A stretch of 64,000 nt of DNA from an uncultured Scytonema sp. Lineage in GTDB: Bacteria; Cyanobacteriota; Cyanobacteriia; Cyanobacteriales; Nostocaceae. The stretch lies in NCBI GenBank assembly GCA_937873135.1, contig CALMVQ010000232.1:62001-126000 (forward strand). Direction: 5' to 3'. Below, in pieces: positions 21,741 through 30,611 of the stretch (position 1 is the first letter of the stretch; every line of letters starts with the position of its first letter). Under the pieces are notes generated by a model. The model had not been told where the DNA came from, made no database searches, and worked only from the letters and a program-made list of their open reading frames with translations. The translations under genes and the position numbers were made by a program.

Positions 21741-22213
21741 GTTAAAAGTCTACTGCTATTACTAGTATTTATCACAATTAAGTACAGATTATTTGATATA
21801 TCCAAATTTTCCCGATCGCATATAGTAGTAATTCAAACAGTAAATTTAGATACAGTATCACCTACGCACGTTGATAGTGTGTCCAGATTTATTTGCACAA
21901 AGTCTTTGAAAGAGAAGGCGGATCTCCCTTGTATTCTTCTAATGGAAGAAGCATCTCCACTATTGAGAAGGACTAATGGCTAAATGCTGACAATGAAGAG
22001 GTTTTACATACCATTTATAATATCAATAAGCAACAGCCTATTTGAGTAATTTTTCTGTAGTCTAGTTTGAGACTACTTTAAATAAGGGTTGTTAATGATA
22101 AATTTATTGTTAATTTAAAATAAAGACTTAATAAATAAGCTTGGTCTGAAGCGTGATATTCTATGAGTGGGGTTATGAGTTCCCCACTTATGAATTCTGA
22201 GTTCTTCTTCAAA
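21741..22213. other. Gene-free AT-rich spacer
   Basis: Holds the dispersed phrase ATGGCTAAATGCTGACAAT near 21975. Nothing else recognised. Confidence 0.35.
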
Positions 22214-23398
22214 TTAATACAAAAACTCAGCAATTCTTTCGACAACAGTTTGCAGTACATCGGGGGAATGAACCAAGGCAAAGCGAACATATCCTTCTCC
22301 GGATTTACCAAATCCAGCACCAGGTGAAGCGGCTATCCCTGTTTTTTCTACAAGCTGGGTACAAAATTCTACAGAATTTTGACTCCAAGGTTCCGGTAAC
22401 TTTGCCCAGACATACATTGTTGCCTTGGGAGTGGAAACTTGCCAGCCAATACGGTGTAAAGCGGCGATGAAGACATCTCGACGTTGGCGGAAGGTAGCAA
22501 CAGCAGATTGAATCCCAGCTTGCGATCCATCCATTGCAGCGATCGCTCCATTAAGAATTCCTCGATATTGATTGAAATCAACGGCTGTTTTAACCTGACG
22601 CAATGCTTGTATCAACTGCGCATTGCCGATCGCATAACCAATACGAAAGCCACCCATATTGTATGATTTGGAAAGAGTGAAAAATTCAATTGAGACACTT
22701 TTCTCTGGGTCAGCTTGTAGAATCGAAGGAGCAAGGGATTGGCGATTGTTAATTGTTTCGGTAAAGACTAAATCTACATAAGGGAAATCGTGAACTAAAA
22801 CGAGATGATGTTGTTGACAAAAAGCAACAGCTTCTTGGAAGAATGATATTGGTGCGATCGCAGCTGTTGGGTTGTGAGGATAGCTCAACACCATCATGCG
22901 CGATTGTGTTAATACAGACGCAGGAATCTCTGCAAACACTGGCAAAAAACCGTTTTCTTCCCGCAGTGGCATTGAATAAATTTGACCATTCGCTAAATAA
23001 ACTCCTCCAGCGTGAGAGGGATAACCCGGATCGAGTAACAAAGCGAAATCTCCTGGGTTAAGGACAGCTAAAGGTAAATGGGCTGTACCTTCTTGAGAAC
23101 CAATTAGTGGTAGGACTTCTGTTTCTGGATCGACTGCAATACCGAATTTTTGTTTGTACCAACGAGCAACTGCAATGCGAAACGCTTGGGTACCATAAAA
23201 TAGCAAGTAACCGTGAGTACTTGGATCCTTTAAAGATTGAGCGATCGCCTCAATGACATGCGTTTCTGCTGGCAGATCAGAAGATCCTAACGATAAATCA
23301 ATCAAATGCCGTCCAGCACCCAAAGCTTTTGCTTTAGCTTTGTCCATGTCAGCAAATACATTTGATTGTAAAGGTTGTAAACGGTTGGCAAATTGCAT
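22214..23398 (-). CDS. Class I/II PLP aminotransferase (LL-diaminopimelate aminotransferase-like)
   Basis: 394 residues, fold type I. Visible elements: FADMDKAKAKALGAG at the N-terminus, SLGSSDLPAE, the cofactor-stacking and substrate regions (PLIGSQEGTAHLPLAVLNPGD, DPGYPSHAGGVYLA), YPHNPTAAIA, and the Schiff-base Lys in FTLSKSYNMGGFRIGYAIGN. The closest well-known relatives are DapL-type enzymes that make LL-diaminopimelate for lysine and peptidoglycan, but this subgroup includes other amino-acid transaminases, so substrate is inferred. It is 64 bp downstream of thioredoxin on the same strand. Confidence 0.85.
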   Translation of the reverse strand: MQFANRLQPLQSNVFADMDKAKAKALGAGRHLIDLSLGSSDLPAETHVIEAIAQSLKDPSTHGYLLFYGTQAFRIAVARWYKQKFGIAVDPETEVLPLIGSQEGTAHLPLAVLNPGDFALLLDPGYPSHAGGVYLANGQIYSMPLREENGFLPVFAEIPASVLTQSRMMVLSYPHNPTAAIAPISFFQEAVAFCQQHHLVLVHDFPYVDLVFTETINNRQSLAPSILQADPEKSVSIEFFTLSKSYNMGGFRIGYAIGNAQLIQALRQVKTAVDFNQYRGILNGAIAAMDGSQAGIQSAVATFRQRRDVFIAALHRIGWQVSTPKATMYVWAKLPEPWSQNSVEFCTQLVEKTGIAASPGAGFGKSGEGYVRFALVHSPDVLQTVVERIAEFLY

Positions 23399-23419
23399 TT
23401 CAATTGTTAGCTGTTGGTT

Positions 23420-23449
23420 GTTAGTTGTTAATTTACACTAACAACTAAC
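23420..23449. other. 11-bp perfect hairpin between thioredoxin and aminotransferase genes
   Basis: GTTAGTTGTTA and its complement around an 8-base loop, in the 64-bp gap between the two minus-strand genes. No T run. It is built from the heptamer-like TTGTTAG words of nearby DNA. Confidence 0.55.
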
Positions 23450-23462
23450 GACTAACCAATGA

Positions 23463-23792
23463 CTAATTGAGGTTAGTGTCTAAAAAGCTAAGTAATTTGT
23501 CTTTGCCAATCGCTCCCTCATTAGATGCTAACACTTCACCTCCTTTCAGGAGTCTTAAGGCGGGTACACCTTCCACTCCATACTTTTTTACAGTGACTGG
23601 GTTAGGATCGACTTCCATTTTGACGACTTTAAGGCGATCGCTATAGCTATCGGCAGCTAAGTTTATTGAGGGCGACATCAGTTTACAAGGTCCGCACCAA
23701 GAAGCCCAGAAGTAAACTAATACTGGAAATGCTGCTTGCAAAACTTCAGTTTCAAACTCAGCATCAGTTATGGATATTACACCCTTACTCAT
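23463..23792 (-). CDS. trxA: Thioredoxin
   Basis: 109 residues with the active site WASWCGPCK (about residues 26-34) and a thioredoxin fold (VLVYFWASW, VDPNPVTVKKYGVEGVPAL, GGEVLASNEGAIGKDKLLSFL). The cis-Pro is in GVPAL where most thioredoxins have GIPT, a small departure that can change partner choice. I start at ATG 23792 because GGAGG lies just upstream; the in-frame ATG four codons earlier overlaps that site. It probably reduces chloroplast-type targets such as phosphoribulokinase. Co-directional with the aminotransferase gene downstream. Confidence 0.92.
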   Translation of the reverse strand: MSKGVISITDAEFETEVLQAAFPVLVYFWASWCGPCKLMSPSINLAADSYSDRLKVVKMEVDPNPVTVKKYGVEGVPALRLLKGGEVLASNEGAIGKDKLLSFLDTNLN

Positions 23793-24345
23793 TGCAGCCT
23801 CCATAGGTGTTGTCTATAAAGTTGGCACACCAATAACTTTATCTCAATCTGTTCGCAGTTACCAACTCAAAAAGGACGCAAAATCCCACGCCTTTTCTAG
23901 TTGTGGGATTTTGAATAAAGAATATTGTTTGACATTCTTCGCTGCTAAAGAAGCGAAGATTAGCGCATGCGTTTCAGCCATTATATTCCTATCACGCTTG
24001 ATTCCACACAGATCACCACATTTGCACACAAAGTGCGTAGTGATATCTCCGTGGCAGTTGTTTCTGGCGTATAATTTCGGTGCAGTCCATGGGCAGGTTT
24101 GATTTAAATGTCTTTTACTGACATCATAAGACTATATCACGCCAGTTAAAAAACCGCCACTACCCTTCATCCCCCTGCCTAAAATACAAGAGCCTGCGCT
24201 GCGCCCCTCTCTCTGACGGGATTTTCGGCATTTTCCTTATAAATTTTACACCATTAAAAAAAAGAATGCGAAATGGATTGTTGAAACACGAGCGCATGCG
24301 GTATTTCACAATCCAAAATTTTCAATCGGCTCATCCAAAATGGTG
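23793..24345. other. Gene-free spacer with hairpins
   Basis: A hairpin AAAATCCCAC/GTGGGATTTT (23880-23912) has a 13-base loop. At about 24273-24317 GGATTGTTGAAA faces TTTCACAATCC, and on the minus strand this is followed after about ten bases by eight T, which would suit termination of vipp1. A 110-codon plus-strand frame at 23770-24102 overlaps trxA and looks spurious. Confidence 0.45.
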
Positions 24346-25119
24346 TTACATTTGATCCAATTGCTTGCGAAGGGATTCCAACTCAGCATCAACCACTTCC
24401 TTATTCTGTTTGGGCGGGGTTGTTTGTTGCGGTAGTTGGGGTTGATTAGGTGTACCTCCTGGCAAGGACATTTGCGCTTTCAAAGCTGCCAATTCATCAT
24501 CTACGTCGCTTCCTGCTTCCAAAGCGGCAAATTGGCTTTCTAAATTTGTACCTGCCAACTCTGCTGACGACTGGGCGCGGGCTTCTTGCATCATGACTTT
24601 TTCTTCCATCCGCTCGAATGCCGCCATTGCACTGCTGCTATTCATCCCACGCACCATACCTTGGAGCTGCTCTTGAGCTTTGGCTGCGGTGATCCGAGCT
24701 TTGAGCATTTCTTTCTTGGTTTTTGCCTCGGAAATTTTGCTTTCAAGCTGGATGAGACTGCGCTTGAGCCCGTCAACCTGAACAGTTTGCTGATCTAAAC
24801 TAGCTTTGAGTTCAGTTCCTGATTCGGTAAAAGTCTTTTTACGCTCTAGCGCTTGTCTTGCTAGGTTCTCATCACCTTTTTGCAGCGCTAACTGAGCATT
24901 GCGTTGCCACTTGTTAGTTTCATTGTAAGCGTCATTGTACTGTTTTTCAGTGCGTTTTTGTGCCGCAATTGCTTGGGCAACTCCTTGACGCAGCTGTACC
25001 AAGTCTTCCTGCATTTCCAGGATAGCCTGTTCCAGCATTTTTTCAGGGTCTTCGGCTTTGTTTACCAAGTCGTTAAGGTTTGAACTCACCACTCGCCTTA
25101 CACGATCAAAAATTCCCAT
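24346..25119 (-). CDS. vipp1: Vipp1 / IM30, vesicle-inducing protein in plastids
   Basis: 257 residues of the PspA/IM30 (ESCRT-III-like) family that forms rings and rods on membranes and maintains thylakoids. The coiled-coil core begins MGIFDRVRRVVSSNLNDLVN and includes EDPEKMLEQAILEMQEDLVQLRQ and AAFERMEEKVMMQEA. After DDELAALKAQMS comes a Pro/Gln-rich linker and a last helix (KEVVDAELESLRKQLDQM), the C-terminal extension that distinguishes Vipp1 from PspA. A PspA-type paralogue lies upstream on the same strand. Confidence 0.95.
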   Translation of the reverse strand: MGIFDRVRRVVSSNLNDLVNKAEDPEKMLEQAILEMQEDLVQLRQGVAQAIAAQKRTEKQYNDAYNETNKWQRNAQLALQKGDENLARQALERKKTFTESGTELKASLDQQTVQVDGLKRSLIQLESKISEAKTKKEMLKARITAAKAQEQLQGMVRGMNSSSAMAAFERMEEKVMMQEARAQSSAELAGTNLESQFAALEAGSDVDDELAALKAQMSLPGGTPNQPQLPQQTTPPKQNKEVVDAELESLRKQLDQM

Positions 25120-25522
25120 AACTTTGCTTTTCCTTTTGCAATTTACAAACTTATTTAGAGAGAAGTCCGCTCAATAGCTTCTTTGAAGACGCTTGCCTTG
25201 GAGATATCCACCCACAGACAAAAACATCGGCACCTTAGAGCAGTTAGCTTTTTTACTGTTTTATAACCTACCTATTTCAATGTAATCTTTCTAAATCAGC
25301 TCGATCCTCCCTATAAGTCTCTATTCTTAAGATATGCTTCTCAGTAGCTTATTGCCCAATCTTTAACAGCGAAAGCGGGAATTTTCTGCTTTACTGTAAG
25401 AATTGCCGTTGTTATGAAGTTTTTTGCTTTGCTAATCACCAATAGGCAGAGGGAAGTTAGCATTCAAGGAGCAACTTCATCAATAAATAATGGTGCCTTG
25501 AAACCACATGGCGCATTGTCTT
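25120..25522. other. Gene-free spacer between pspA and vipp1
   Basis: About 400 bp. It must contain the vipp1 promoter if vipp1 is not only read through from pspA. The phrase GAGAGAAGTCCGCTC near 25159 also occurs near 16880 with one change. Confidence 0.35.
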
Positions 25523-26203
25523 TCAAATTTTCCCCCTGCCCCTTACTTGCTGTTCCTCTGCCTCCTCAGTCAAAAGCTGCTGCTTTATTGCTATTAGTTC
25601 TGCATCAACATCATTATTTGATTCTAGCGATGTCGGGTTGCTAACGGCGATAGCAACGGACTTCGCTTCCAGTTGCAAAACTTTTTCTTCCATACGCTCA
25701 AAGGCTTTCAAGCTATCTGTATTAGAAACCTCACTTAACATTTCTTGTAGTCTGTAAGACGCTTGAGCTGAACGAGCGCGAGCAATATACATATCTTTTT
25801 TAGTTTTCACCTCTGTGATTTTTTGCTCTAGCTTCCGCATATCGTCTTTCATCTTCGTCACTACAGTTTTTTGCTGCTCTATTTGGGTAGATAGAGCAGT
25901 GCTAGTTTCAAGGTATGCTCGACGTTTGGTAAGAGCTTCTCTTGCAAGAGGTTCATTATCTTGTTGGAGAGCCAGTTGGGCGCGACGGTACCACTCCAGG
26001 GCTGTAGAATCGGCTTGAGCCGTTTGCCGTTCGGTGCGTTTTTGAGTCGCGATCGCCTGAGCTACCGCCTGTCGTAACTGAAGCAGATTATCCTGCATCT
26101 CCATCACGACTCCTTCCATAATCTTTTCTGGATCTTCCGCACTGCTCATAAAACTATTGAGATTAGCGCGAAAGACTCGCTGAATACGGTCAATCAATCC
26201 CAT
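25523..26203 (-). CDS. pspA: PspA-type phage shock protein A homologue
   Basis: 226 residues, MGLIDRIQRVFRANLNSFM at the N-terminus, then EDPEKIMEGVVMEMQDNLLQLRQAVAQA and LKAFERMEEKVLQLEA, the same core as Vipp1 but without its Pro-rich linker and terminal helix. Such proteins bind stressed membranes and preserve the proton gradient. ATG 26203 is chosen because GGAGAG lies eight bases upstream; a start six codons earlier would overlap that site. Only 40 bp follow the SPOR-like gene, suggesting one transcript. Confidence 0.9.
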   Translation of the reverse strand: MGLIDRIQRVFRANLNSFMSSAEDPEKIMEGVVMEMQDNLLQLRQAVAQAIATQKRTERQTAQADSTALEWYRRAQLALQQDNEPLAREALTKRRAYLETSTALSTQIEQQKTVVTKMKDDMRKLEQKITEVKTKKDMYIARARSAQASYRLQEMLSEVSNTDSLKAFERMEEKVLQLEAKSVAIAVSNPTSLESNNDVDAELIAIKQQLLTEEAEEQQVRGRGKI

Positions 26204-26243
26204 CTTAGACTCTCCATTCACTTGTTATCGGTCAGATTCTCAA

Positions 26244-27494
26244 TCAAGGTTGGGCAATCCGAGCCTTGATTCCTTTTGCCTGAATCTCATGTAGCAGTTG
26301 TTTTGCTTTCTCTTTATTCTTAACTGCACCTAGATAAATTAATTTGCCATCAGATGATAAATAGGCATCAGCAACGACTTGCCGTGCAGTGGCAAAAGAG
26401 CGATCGCCTTGATTATCTGTGACTAAGTGATAATATCCATCTTTTGATAGTTGAATTTCTGCATTTGGTTTTGGTGAAGATCCTGTATTGGCGAAGGTTG
26501 GTGGCGTTAAAGGAGGTAATGGTTGCACAGGCTGTGGTGAAGAAAGCGAATTTGTAGAGCTTGAAGAGGCGATCGCTTTGGGTGGAGCTATAGGTACTAG
26601 TTTAGCTTTAGGTTTCAAACCAACAACATCATTTGAGTCTTTTACTTCTGGAAATTCGCTCTTCGCTAGATCGGGATACTTGGGTATGGGAGTGAGTGGT
26701 TGCGCTGGCTGTGTTTTCGTATTTTCACCAACGGATGTATTTTCCGCGTTCAGGTTCCCATTGGGCTGAAAAAATCCACCCAAACTAAAGTGAGGCCAGC
26801 TTTTAGGATTGAACGCAACATAACCGACAGAAAGACTTGCTAATAAAAGAAGCAACATTGAGCCGATGCCCAAGGGTGACAGCAAACTGCCATTGTGATG
26901 AGTTGGTGTGTGAGTTTTTTGTTCTTCTGTCAGACTTCGCAGCAGAGCTTCAGATGATTCTAGGTAATCATCTGGCTGTCTGGGTTCATCTGACTCGACA
27001 ATATTTTTGTTACGTTCCTCAATCACTGCAGGCACAATACTGGTATTTGATACAGGAGTAGAACCTTGCATTTGCAGTTTCTGTCTTGAGGACATTGCTA
27101 TAGAAGCCTGTTCTCCGTGTTGCAATTTAGTATCTGACACTGTAGTTGGTGTCGGGGAATTTTCACTTCGCTCTGGTATAGCTCCATTCGTCAAGTGAGT
27201 TCTTTGCTCTACAAGATTAGGACTCATAGCGTTTGCCTTCACCAAACTAGATCGGAAACTAATTTCAAGGCTTTCTGAAGGCGGGATTTTGTCAAGATTT
27301 GTAAAGTTTGTCGGATTCACCATCCGAGGTTGGCTTGTTTGTGTCCTATTACCAGTACGTGCGCGTCGATACCTAGCTAACTCTTGCTCTAGTTGTACTT
27401 CTAAACTTGCCAGTGCAGATCCTAGTGCTGGTTTCAACCCAGCTGTGTTGTGAGATAAAGCACCTGAATTTCCTAGAGGGTTTTGACTCATCAC
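26244..27494 (-). CDS. Single-pass membrane protein with C-terminal SPOR-like domain
   Basis: 416 residues. The N-terminal half is Asn/Ser/Thr/Pro-rich and probably unstructured; an early helix (LASLEVQLEQELARYRRAR, about 30-48) is the exception. One TM segment lies at about 208-226 (IGSMLLLLLASLSVGYVAF), then a Pro-rich linker, then about 65 residues like an SPOR domain (FATARQVVADAYLSSDGKLIYLGAVKNKEKAKQLLHEIQAKGIKARI). SPOR domains bind denuded peptidoglycan, so a septal or envelope role is likely. The downstream pspA/vipp1 pair fits an envelope theme. Confidence 0.75.
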   Translation of the reverse strand: MMSQNPLGNSGALSHNTAGLKPALGSALASLEVQLEQELARYRRARTGNRTQTSQPRMVNPTNFTNLDKIPPSESLEISFRSSLVKANAMSPNLVEQRTHLTNGAIPERSENSPTPTTVSDTKLQHGEQASIAMSSRQKLQMQGSTPVSNTSIVPAVIEERNKNIVESDEPRQPDDYLESSEALLRSLTEEQKTHTPTHHNGSLLSPLGIGSMLLLLLASLSVGYVAFNPKSWPHFSLGGFFQPNGNLNAENTSVGENTKTQPAQPLTPIPKYPDLAKSEFPEVKDSNDVVGLKPKAKLVPIAPPKAIASSSSTNSLSSPQPVQPLPPLTPPTFANTGSSPKPNAEIQLSKDGYYHLVTDNQGDRSFATARQVVADAYLSSDGKLIYLGAVKNKEKAKQLLHEIQAKGIKARIAQP

Positions 27495-27661
27495 CTATCG
27501 CCTCAAACCTAATTGTCACATTAAACACAAATATACTTTGTGCCAAACAATTGGAAAAATTATTATAGATATAGCATCCTACAAAAGTAGTGAACCACTC
27601 CTGAAAGTGGTTGTTAACCCCGTTATCAGTCAATACGCAATTTTTACAATTGTTTAGCAGA

Positions 27662-28216
27662 ATGTCGTTTAAATCAGTTAATGATATTTTAGGCGATCTA
27701 GAAGTTCAGGCTAAATTGCAACAACAGCCTTTTCAAAGCGTGCTGAAGTATTGGGCTGAAGTTGCAGGAGCCATTGTAGCCAATCATTCTCGACCATTGT
27801 CGATTCAGCGTCATGTGTTGTGGGTGGCAACTTCTAGCGCTGCTTGGGCGCAAAACTTAACTTTTCAGCGCCAACACCTACTTCTAAAGCTGAATCAAAA
27901 GCTCCCCGATCCTTTAGATCCTTTAGTAGATATTCGTTTCTCTACCGCAGGGTGGCAGCCCCCCAAAGACAAGGAATCATCAAGACAAACGGTTTCCTCG
28001 TCTCAGCATCCCAGCTACCTGAGTGATGGGATGAGGATAAGTCGTGATGGCAAACCCACTACTAAGAATGCACATGCCGCCTTTGGGCATTGGGCTGAAT
28101 TAATGCAAGCGCGATCGCAAGGCTTACCCCTTTGTCCTCAGTGCCGATGTCCTACCCCACCAGGCGAACTTCTACGCTGGCAGGTATGTTCTGTTTGTGC
28201 GGCTCGGAAGTTTTGA
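27662..28216 (+). CDS. dciA: DciA-like (DUF721) protein with C-terminal zinc ribbon
   Basis: 184 residues. The DUF721/DciA domain occupies about 1-95 (SVNDILGDLEVQAKLQQQPF, WAEVAGAIVANHSRPL, LWVATSSAAWAQNL); DciA is the ancestral loader of the replicative helicase DnaB. After a loose linker the C-terminus has two CxxC knuckles (CPQCRCPTPP, CSVCAARKF). This domain plus zinc ribbon is the cyanobacterial form. ATG 27662 (MSFKSVNDIL) suits the family; the frame opens 17 codons earlier at a TTG. Divergent from the SPOR-like gene. Confidence 0.85.
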   Translation: MSFKSVNDILGDLEVQAKLQQQPFQSVLKYWAEVAGAIVANHSRPLSIQRHVLWVATSSAAWAQNLTFQRQHLLLKLNQKLPDPLDPLVDIRFSTAGWQPPKDKESSRQTVSSSQHPSYLSDGMRISRDGKPTTKNAHAAFGHWAELMQARSQGLPLCPQCRCPTPPGELLRWQVCSVCAARKF

Positions 28217-28882
28217 GATTCATGCATTGGGTAGAGGAATCGAGAGTGGGGAAAGTTGTGATTCTCCTTCTCCTCCTCATACCGTTCATTTAAGGAATTT
28301 ACTCGTTGAGTTCGTCACACAGAGCAGTTCCCGTAGAGTTGTAGTTCTTGATCTGGAGGCTTGGAACCGCTTTTCACGCTTTTATCAGCGAGAGCAGCCT
28401 TTCCTCTTTTTGATCTCCCTGATCCGACTTCACTGCCTAAAAGATTTTCACAAAATGAGTGGAGTCATTCTTACAATCAGTTTTTAAAATTAATTTTAAA
28501 TCATAACTTAATTTTTTCTTACTTTCCTCTTTCTTAAGATATAAAACTTTTTGATCTTCAAAGCTTACTTAAGACACGATAATTTTTGGTGAATCTCTCC
28601 AAAGATACAGGTTGTTGCTACCCAAAAGGTGTCCCTAGAGGATGAAGTTGGAGAGCTAGCAAAATGGATATATTTAGTCTTAGCTTTGATCCCCGATAAG
28701 TTTCATCTAAAAGCCTGGATAAGTCAGCTTTGATCACATATGTATCATATTGTTAACAAAATAATTGAAAAATATGACACAAAGCTAAAAAAATCCTAAA
28801 ATTCATTTTTTCGTTGGGATCACTAAAACGTAGACTGAGTATAGGTTTTCGGCTTTTATACCCTTTTAGATAGAGAAGCAAA
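28217..28882. other. Gene-free spacer
   Basis: AT-rich. CTCTCCAA and TTGGAGAG (about 28593 and 28648) are exact 8-bp complements about 45 bp apart. Two short ATG frames in this area stop within 12 codons. Presumably carries the promoter of the Cys-containing protein at 28883. Confidence 0.35.
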
Positions 28883-29212
28883 ATGAAAGATAGATATCAA
28901 GCCTCAACGGCAAAAAATATGAAACATGTGAAACTATTGACTTCTGCCTGTCGATATTGTCAATATTACAAGCCTGAGGGGCGACGCGGCGGACTTTGTC
29001 AGCAGCTCGGAGCACCAGTTCAAGGAAGTTGGAAAGCTTGTTCTCTAGCGATCCCACCGTTTGCACCTTCTTGGGAAAGTTTACCAGAAGATGTTTGGAT
29101 GTCTACAGCAGTGCCCGTTTTAACCTCTGAAGTTAAAAAACCTGTAGTCAATGTAGTTGCGGAAGTAACTTGCACTAATGACATCAAAAAAGCCGAACCA
29201 GTTTTAGTCTAA
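28883..29212 (+). CDS. Small cysteine-containing conserved cyanobacterial protein
   Basis: 109 residues. The conserved part is about residues 21-66: SACRYCQYYKPEGRRGGLC, QQLGAPVQGSWKACSLAIPP, FAPSWESL. Four Cys (CRYC, C, C) could bind a metal or cluster. I recognise this block as common in cyanobacteria but know no function. The last 40 residues are variable. ATG 28883 follows GAGAAG; ATG 28922 (MKHVKLLTSACRYC) is also possible. Confidence 0.75.
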   Translation: MKDRYQASTAKNMKHVKLLTSACRYCQYYKPEGRRGGLCQQLGAPVQGSWKACSLAIPPFAPSWESLPEDVWMSTAVPVLTSEVKKPVVNVVAEVTCTNDIKKAEPVLV

Positions 29213-29650
29213 AAGGTTGTTGACAAAGCAGGAAAAGTAAAGTGGTGGTTTTATGTAAATGATGAGAATGCAAATTTTTTAGAAGGGTAGTTATAGCAGT
29301 TTTCAAGTGAATGCAATACATCTGTAAGAACTGTAGGAGGGTATACAACACGCCCACAAAATTGGATGTATTTTACACAAAAGAGAATTGCTTTAGATTT
29401 AAAACTTTGCGATTGCAAACATTTTTCACTTTGTCTTCGCATGGACAAGCGTAAGGCAAATCAGTGATGACTGACTTCTCAAAAATACTTGCTCACTTGC
29501 CTGATTGTTTTATGAGGTTTAGGGGTAAAAAGATATTTTTTGGAAGTTATGGAAGGTAACAATGTCCTCAGCAGGGTGTTCAGCTACAAGTTACCCGAAA
29601 TCGGCTCTAATTTTAACACTTCAGGTATGTGAACGATCTTCAACATCTCA
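29213..29650. other. Gene-free spacer with repeat fragment
   Basis: TATAGCAGTTTTCAAGTGAATGCAATACATCTG (split here as TATAGCAGTTTTC at about 29291 and ATGCAATACATCTG at about 29309) matches phrases near 5163 and 12239. No gene. Confidence 0.35.
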
Positions 29651-29679
29651 AAAAATTACACCCTTTTGATCAAAGGGTG
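29651..29679 (-). terminator. Rho-independent terminator of menB
   Basis: CACCCTTT and AAAGGGTG form an 8-bp stem around five bases; on the minus strand it is followed by TAATTTTTT. It starts 14 bp after the menB stop codon. Confidence 0.8.
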
Positions 29680-29692
29680 CGATCTTTGTGAG

Positions 29693-30526
29693 TTATGGCA
29701 ACCAAGGGTATTGACGAAAATTAGGTGGACGCTTGTCTAGAAAAGCTTGTTTTCCCTCAGACCCCTCTTGTGTCATGTAATAAAGTAAAGTGGTATTTCC
29801 AGCCAATTCTTGTAAACCAGCTTGTCCGTCACAGTCTGCGTTAAATGCTGCTTTGAGACAGCGAATTGCCAATGGGCTTTTTTCAAGAATCTCTTGCGCC
29901 CATTGAATACCTTCTGCTTCTAGTTCTTCCACAGGGACAACACAATTAACTAACCCCATTTCCATTGCTTGCTGAGCATTATACTGGCGACAAAGGAACC
30001 AAATTTCTCGTGCCTTTTTTTGTCCGACGATGCGGGCAAGATAGCTAGCACCAAAACCACCATCAAAACTTCCAACTTTAGGACCAGTCTGTCCGAAAAT
30101 AGCATTATCTGCGGCAATTGTGAGGTCACAGATTACGTGTAGAACATGTCCTCCACCGATCGCATATCCAGCGACAAGAGCGATCACGACTTTTGGCATA
30201 GAACGAATTAGACGTTGCAAATCCAGCACGTTCAAACGCGGAATGCCATTATCGTCTACATATCCAGCTTGTCCCCGCACACTTTGATCGCCTCCGGCAC
30301 AGAAAGCGTATTTCCCATCAGTATGAGGCCCTGCCCCAGTAAACAATACAACACCAATGTTAGTATCTTCTCGAGCATCGTAAAAAGCATCATACAATTC
30401 AAATACAGTCTTAGGACGGAAGGCATTGCGTTTATGAGGACGGTTGATCGTGATTTTAGCAATGCCGTCGGCTTTGTGATAAAAAATGTCTTCGTAGGTT
30501 TTGGCTGTTTGCCAGTTAATTTGCAT
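29693..30526 (-). CDS. menB: 1,4-dihydroxy-2-naphthoyl-CoA synthase
   Basis: Crotonase-fold enzyme that closes the naphthoate ring in phylloquinone synthesis, needed for photosystem I. Family features: [18 protein letters not shown], the oxyanion-hole and active-site loop [58 protein letters not shown] and C-terminal [14 protein letters not shown] start at ATG 30526 ([14 protein letters not shown]), which agrees with homologues; the frame opens five codons earlier. Divergent from the KAP NTPase gene, about 85 bp away. Confidence 0.96.
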   Translation of the reverse strand: MQINWQTAKTYEDIFYHKADGIAKITINRPHKRNAFRPKTVFELYDAFYDAREDTNIGVVLFTGAGPHTDGKYAFCAGGDQSVRGQAGYVDDNGIPRLNVLDLQRLIRSMPKVVIALVAGYAIGGGHVLHVICDLTIAADNAIFGQTGPKVGSFDGGFGASYLARIVGQKKAREIWFLCRQYNAQQAMEMGLVNCVVPVEELEAEGIQWAQEILEKSPLAIRCLKAAFNADCDGQAGLQELAGNTTLLYYMTQEGSEGKQAFLDKRPPNFRQYPWLP

Positions 30527-30611
30527 GGCGATGAAATTCAACTGCGAGAGTGTGAGAATTCTATCGTAAGGTGAGCATATTTCAGCCTACTAACTGTGAG
30601 ACGATTGCAGT

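Noticed and set aside
23770-24102. 110-codon plus-strand frame overlapping trxA
   Set aside because: Antisense to a real gene start and then runs through a hairpin; no coding signs.
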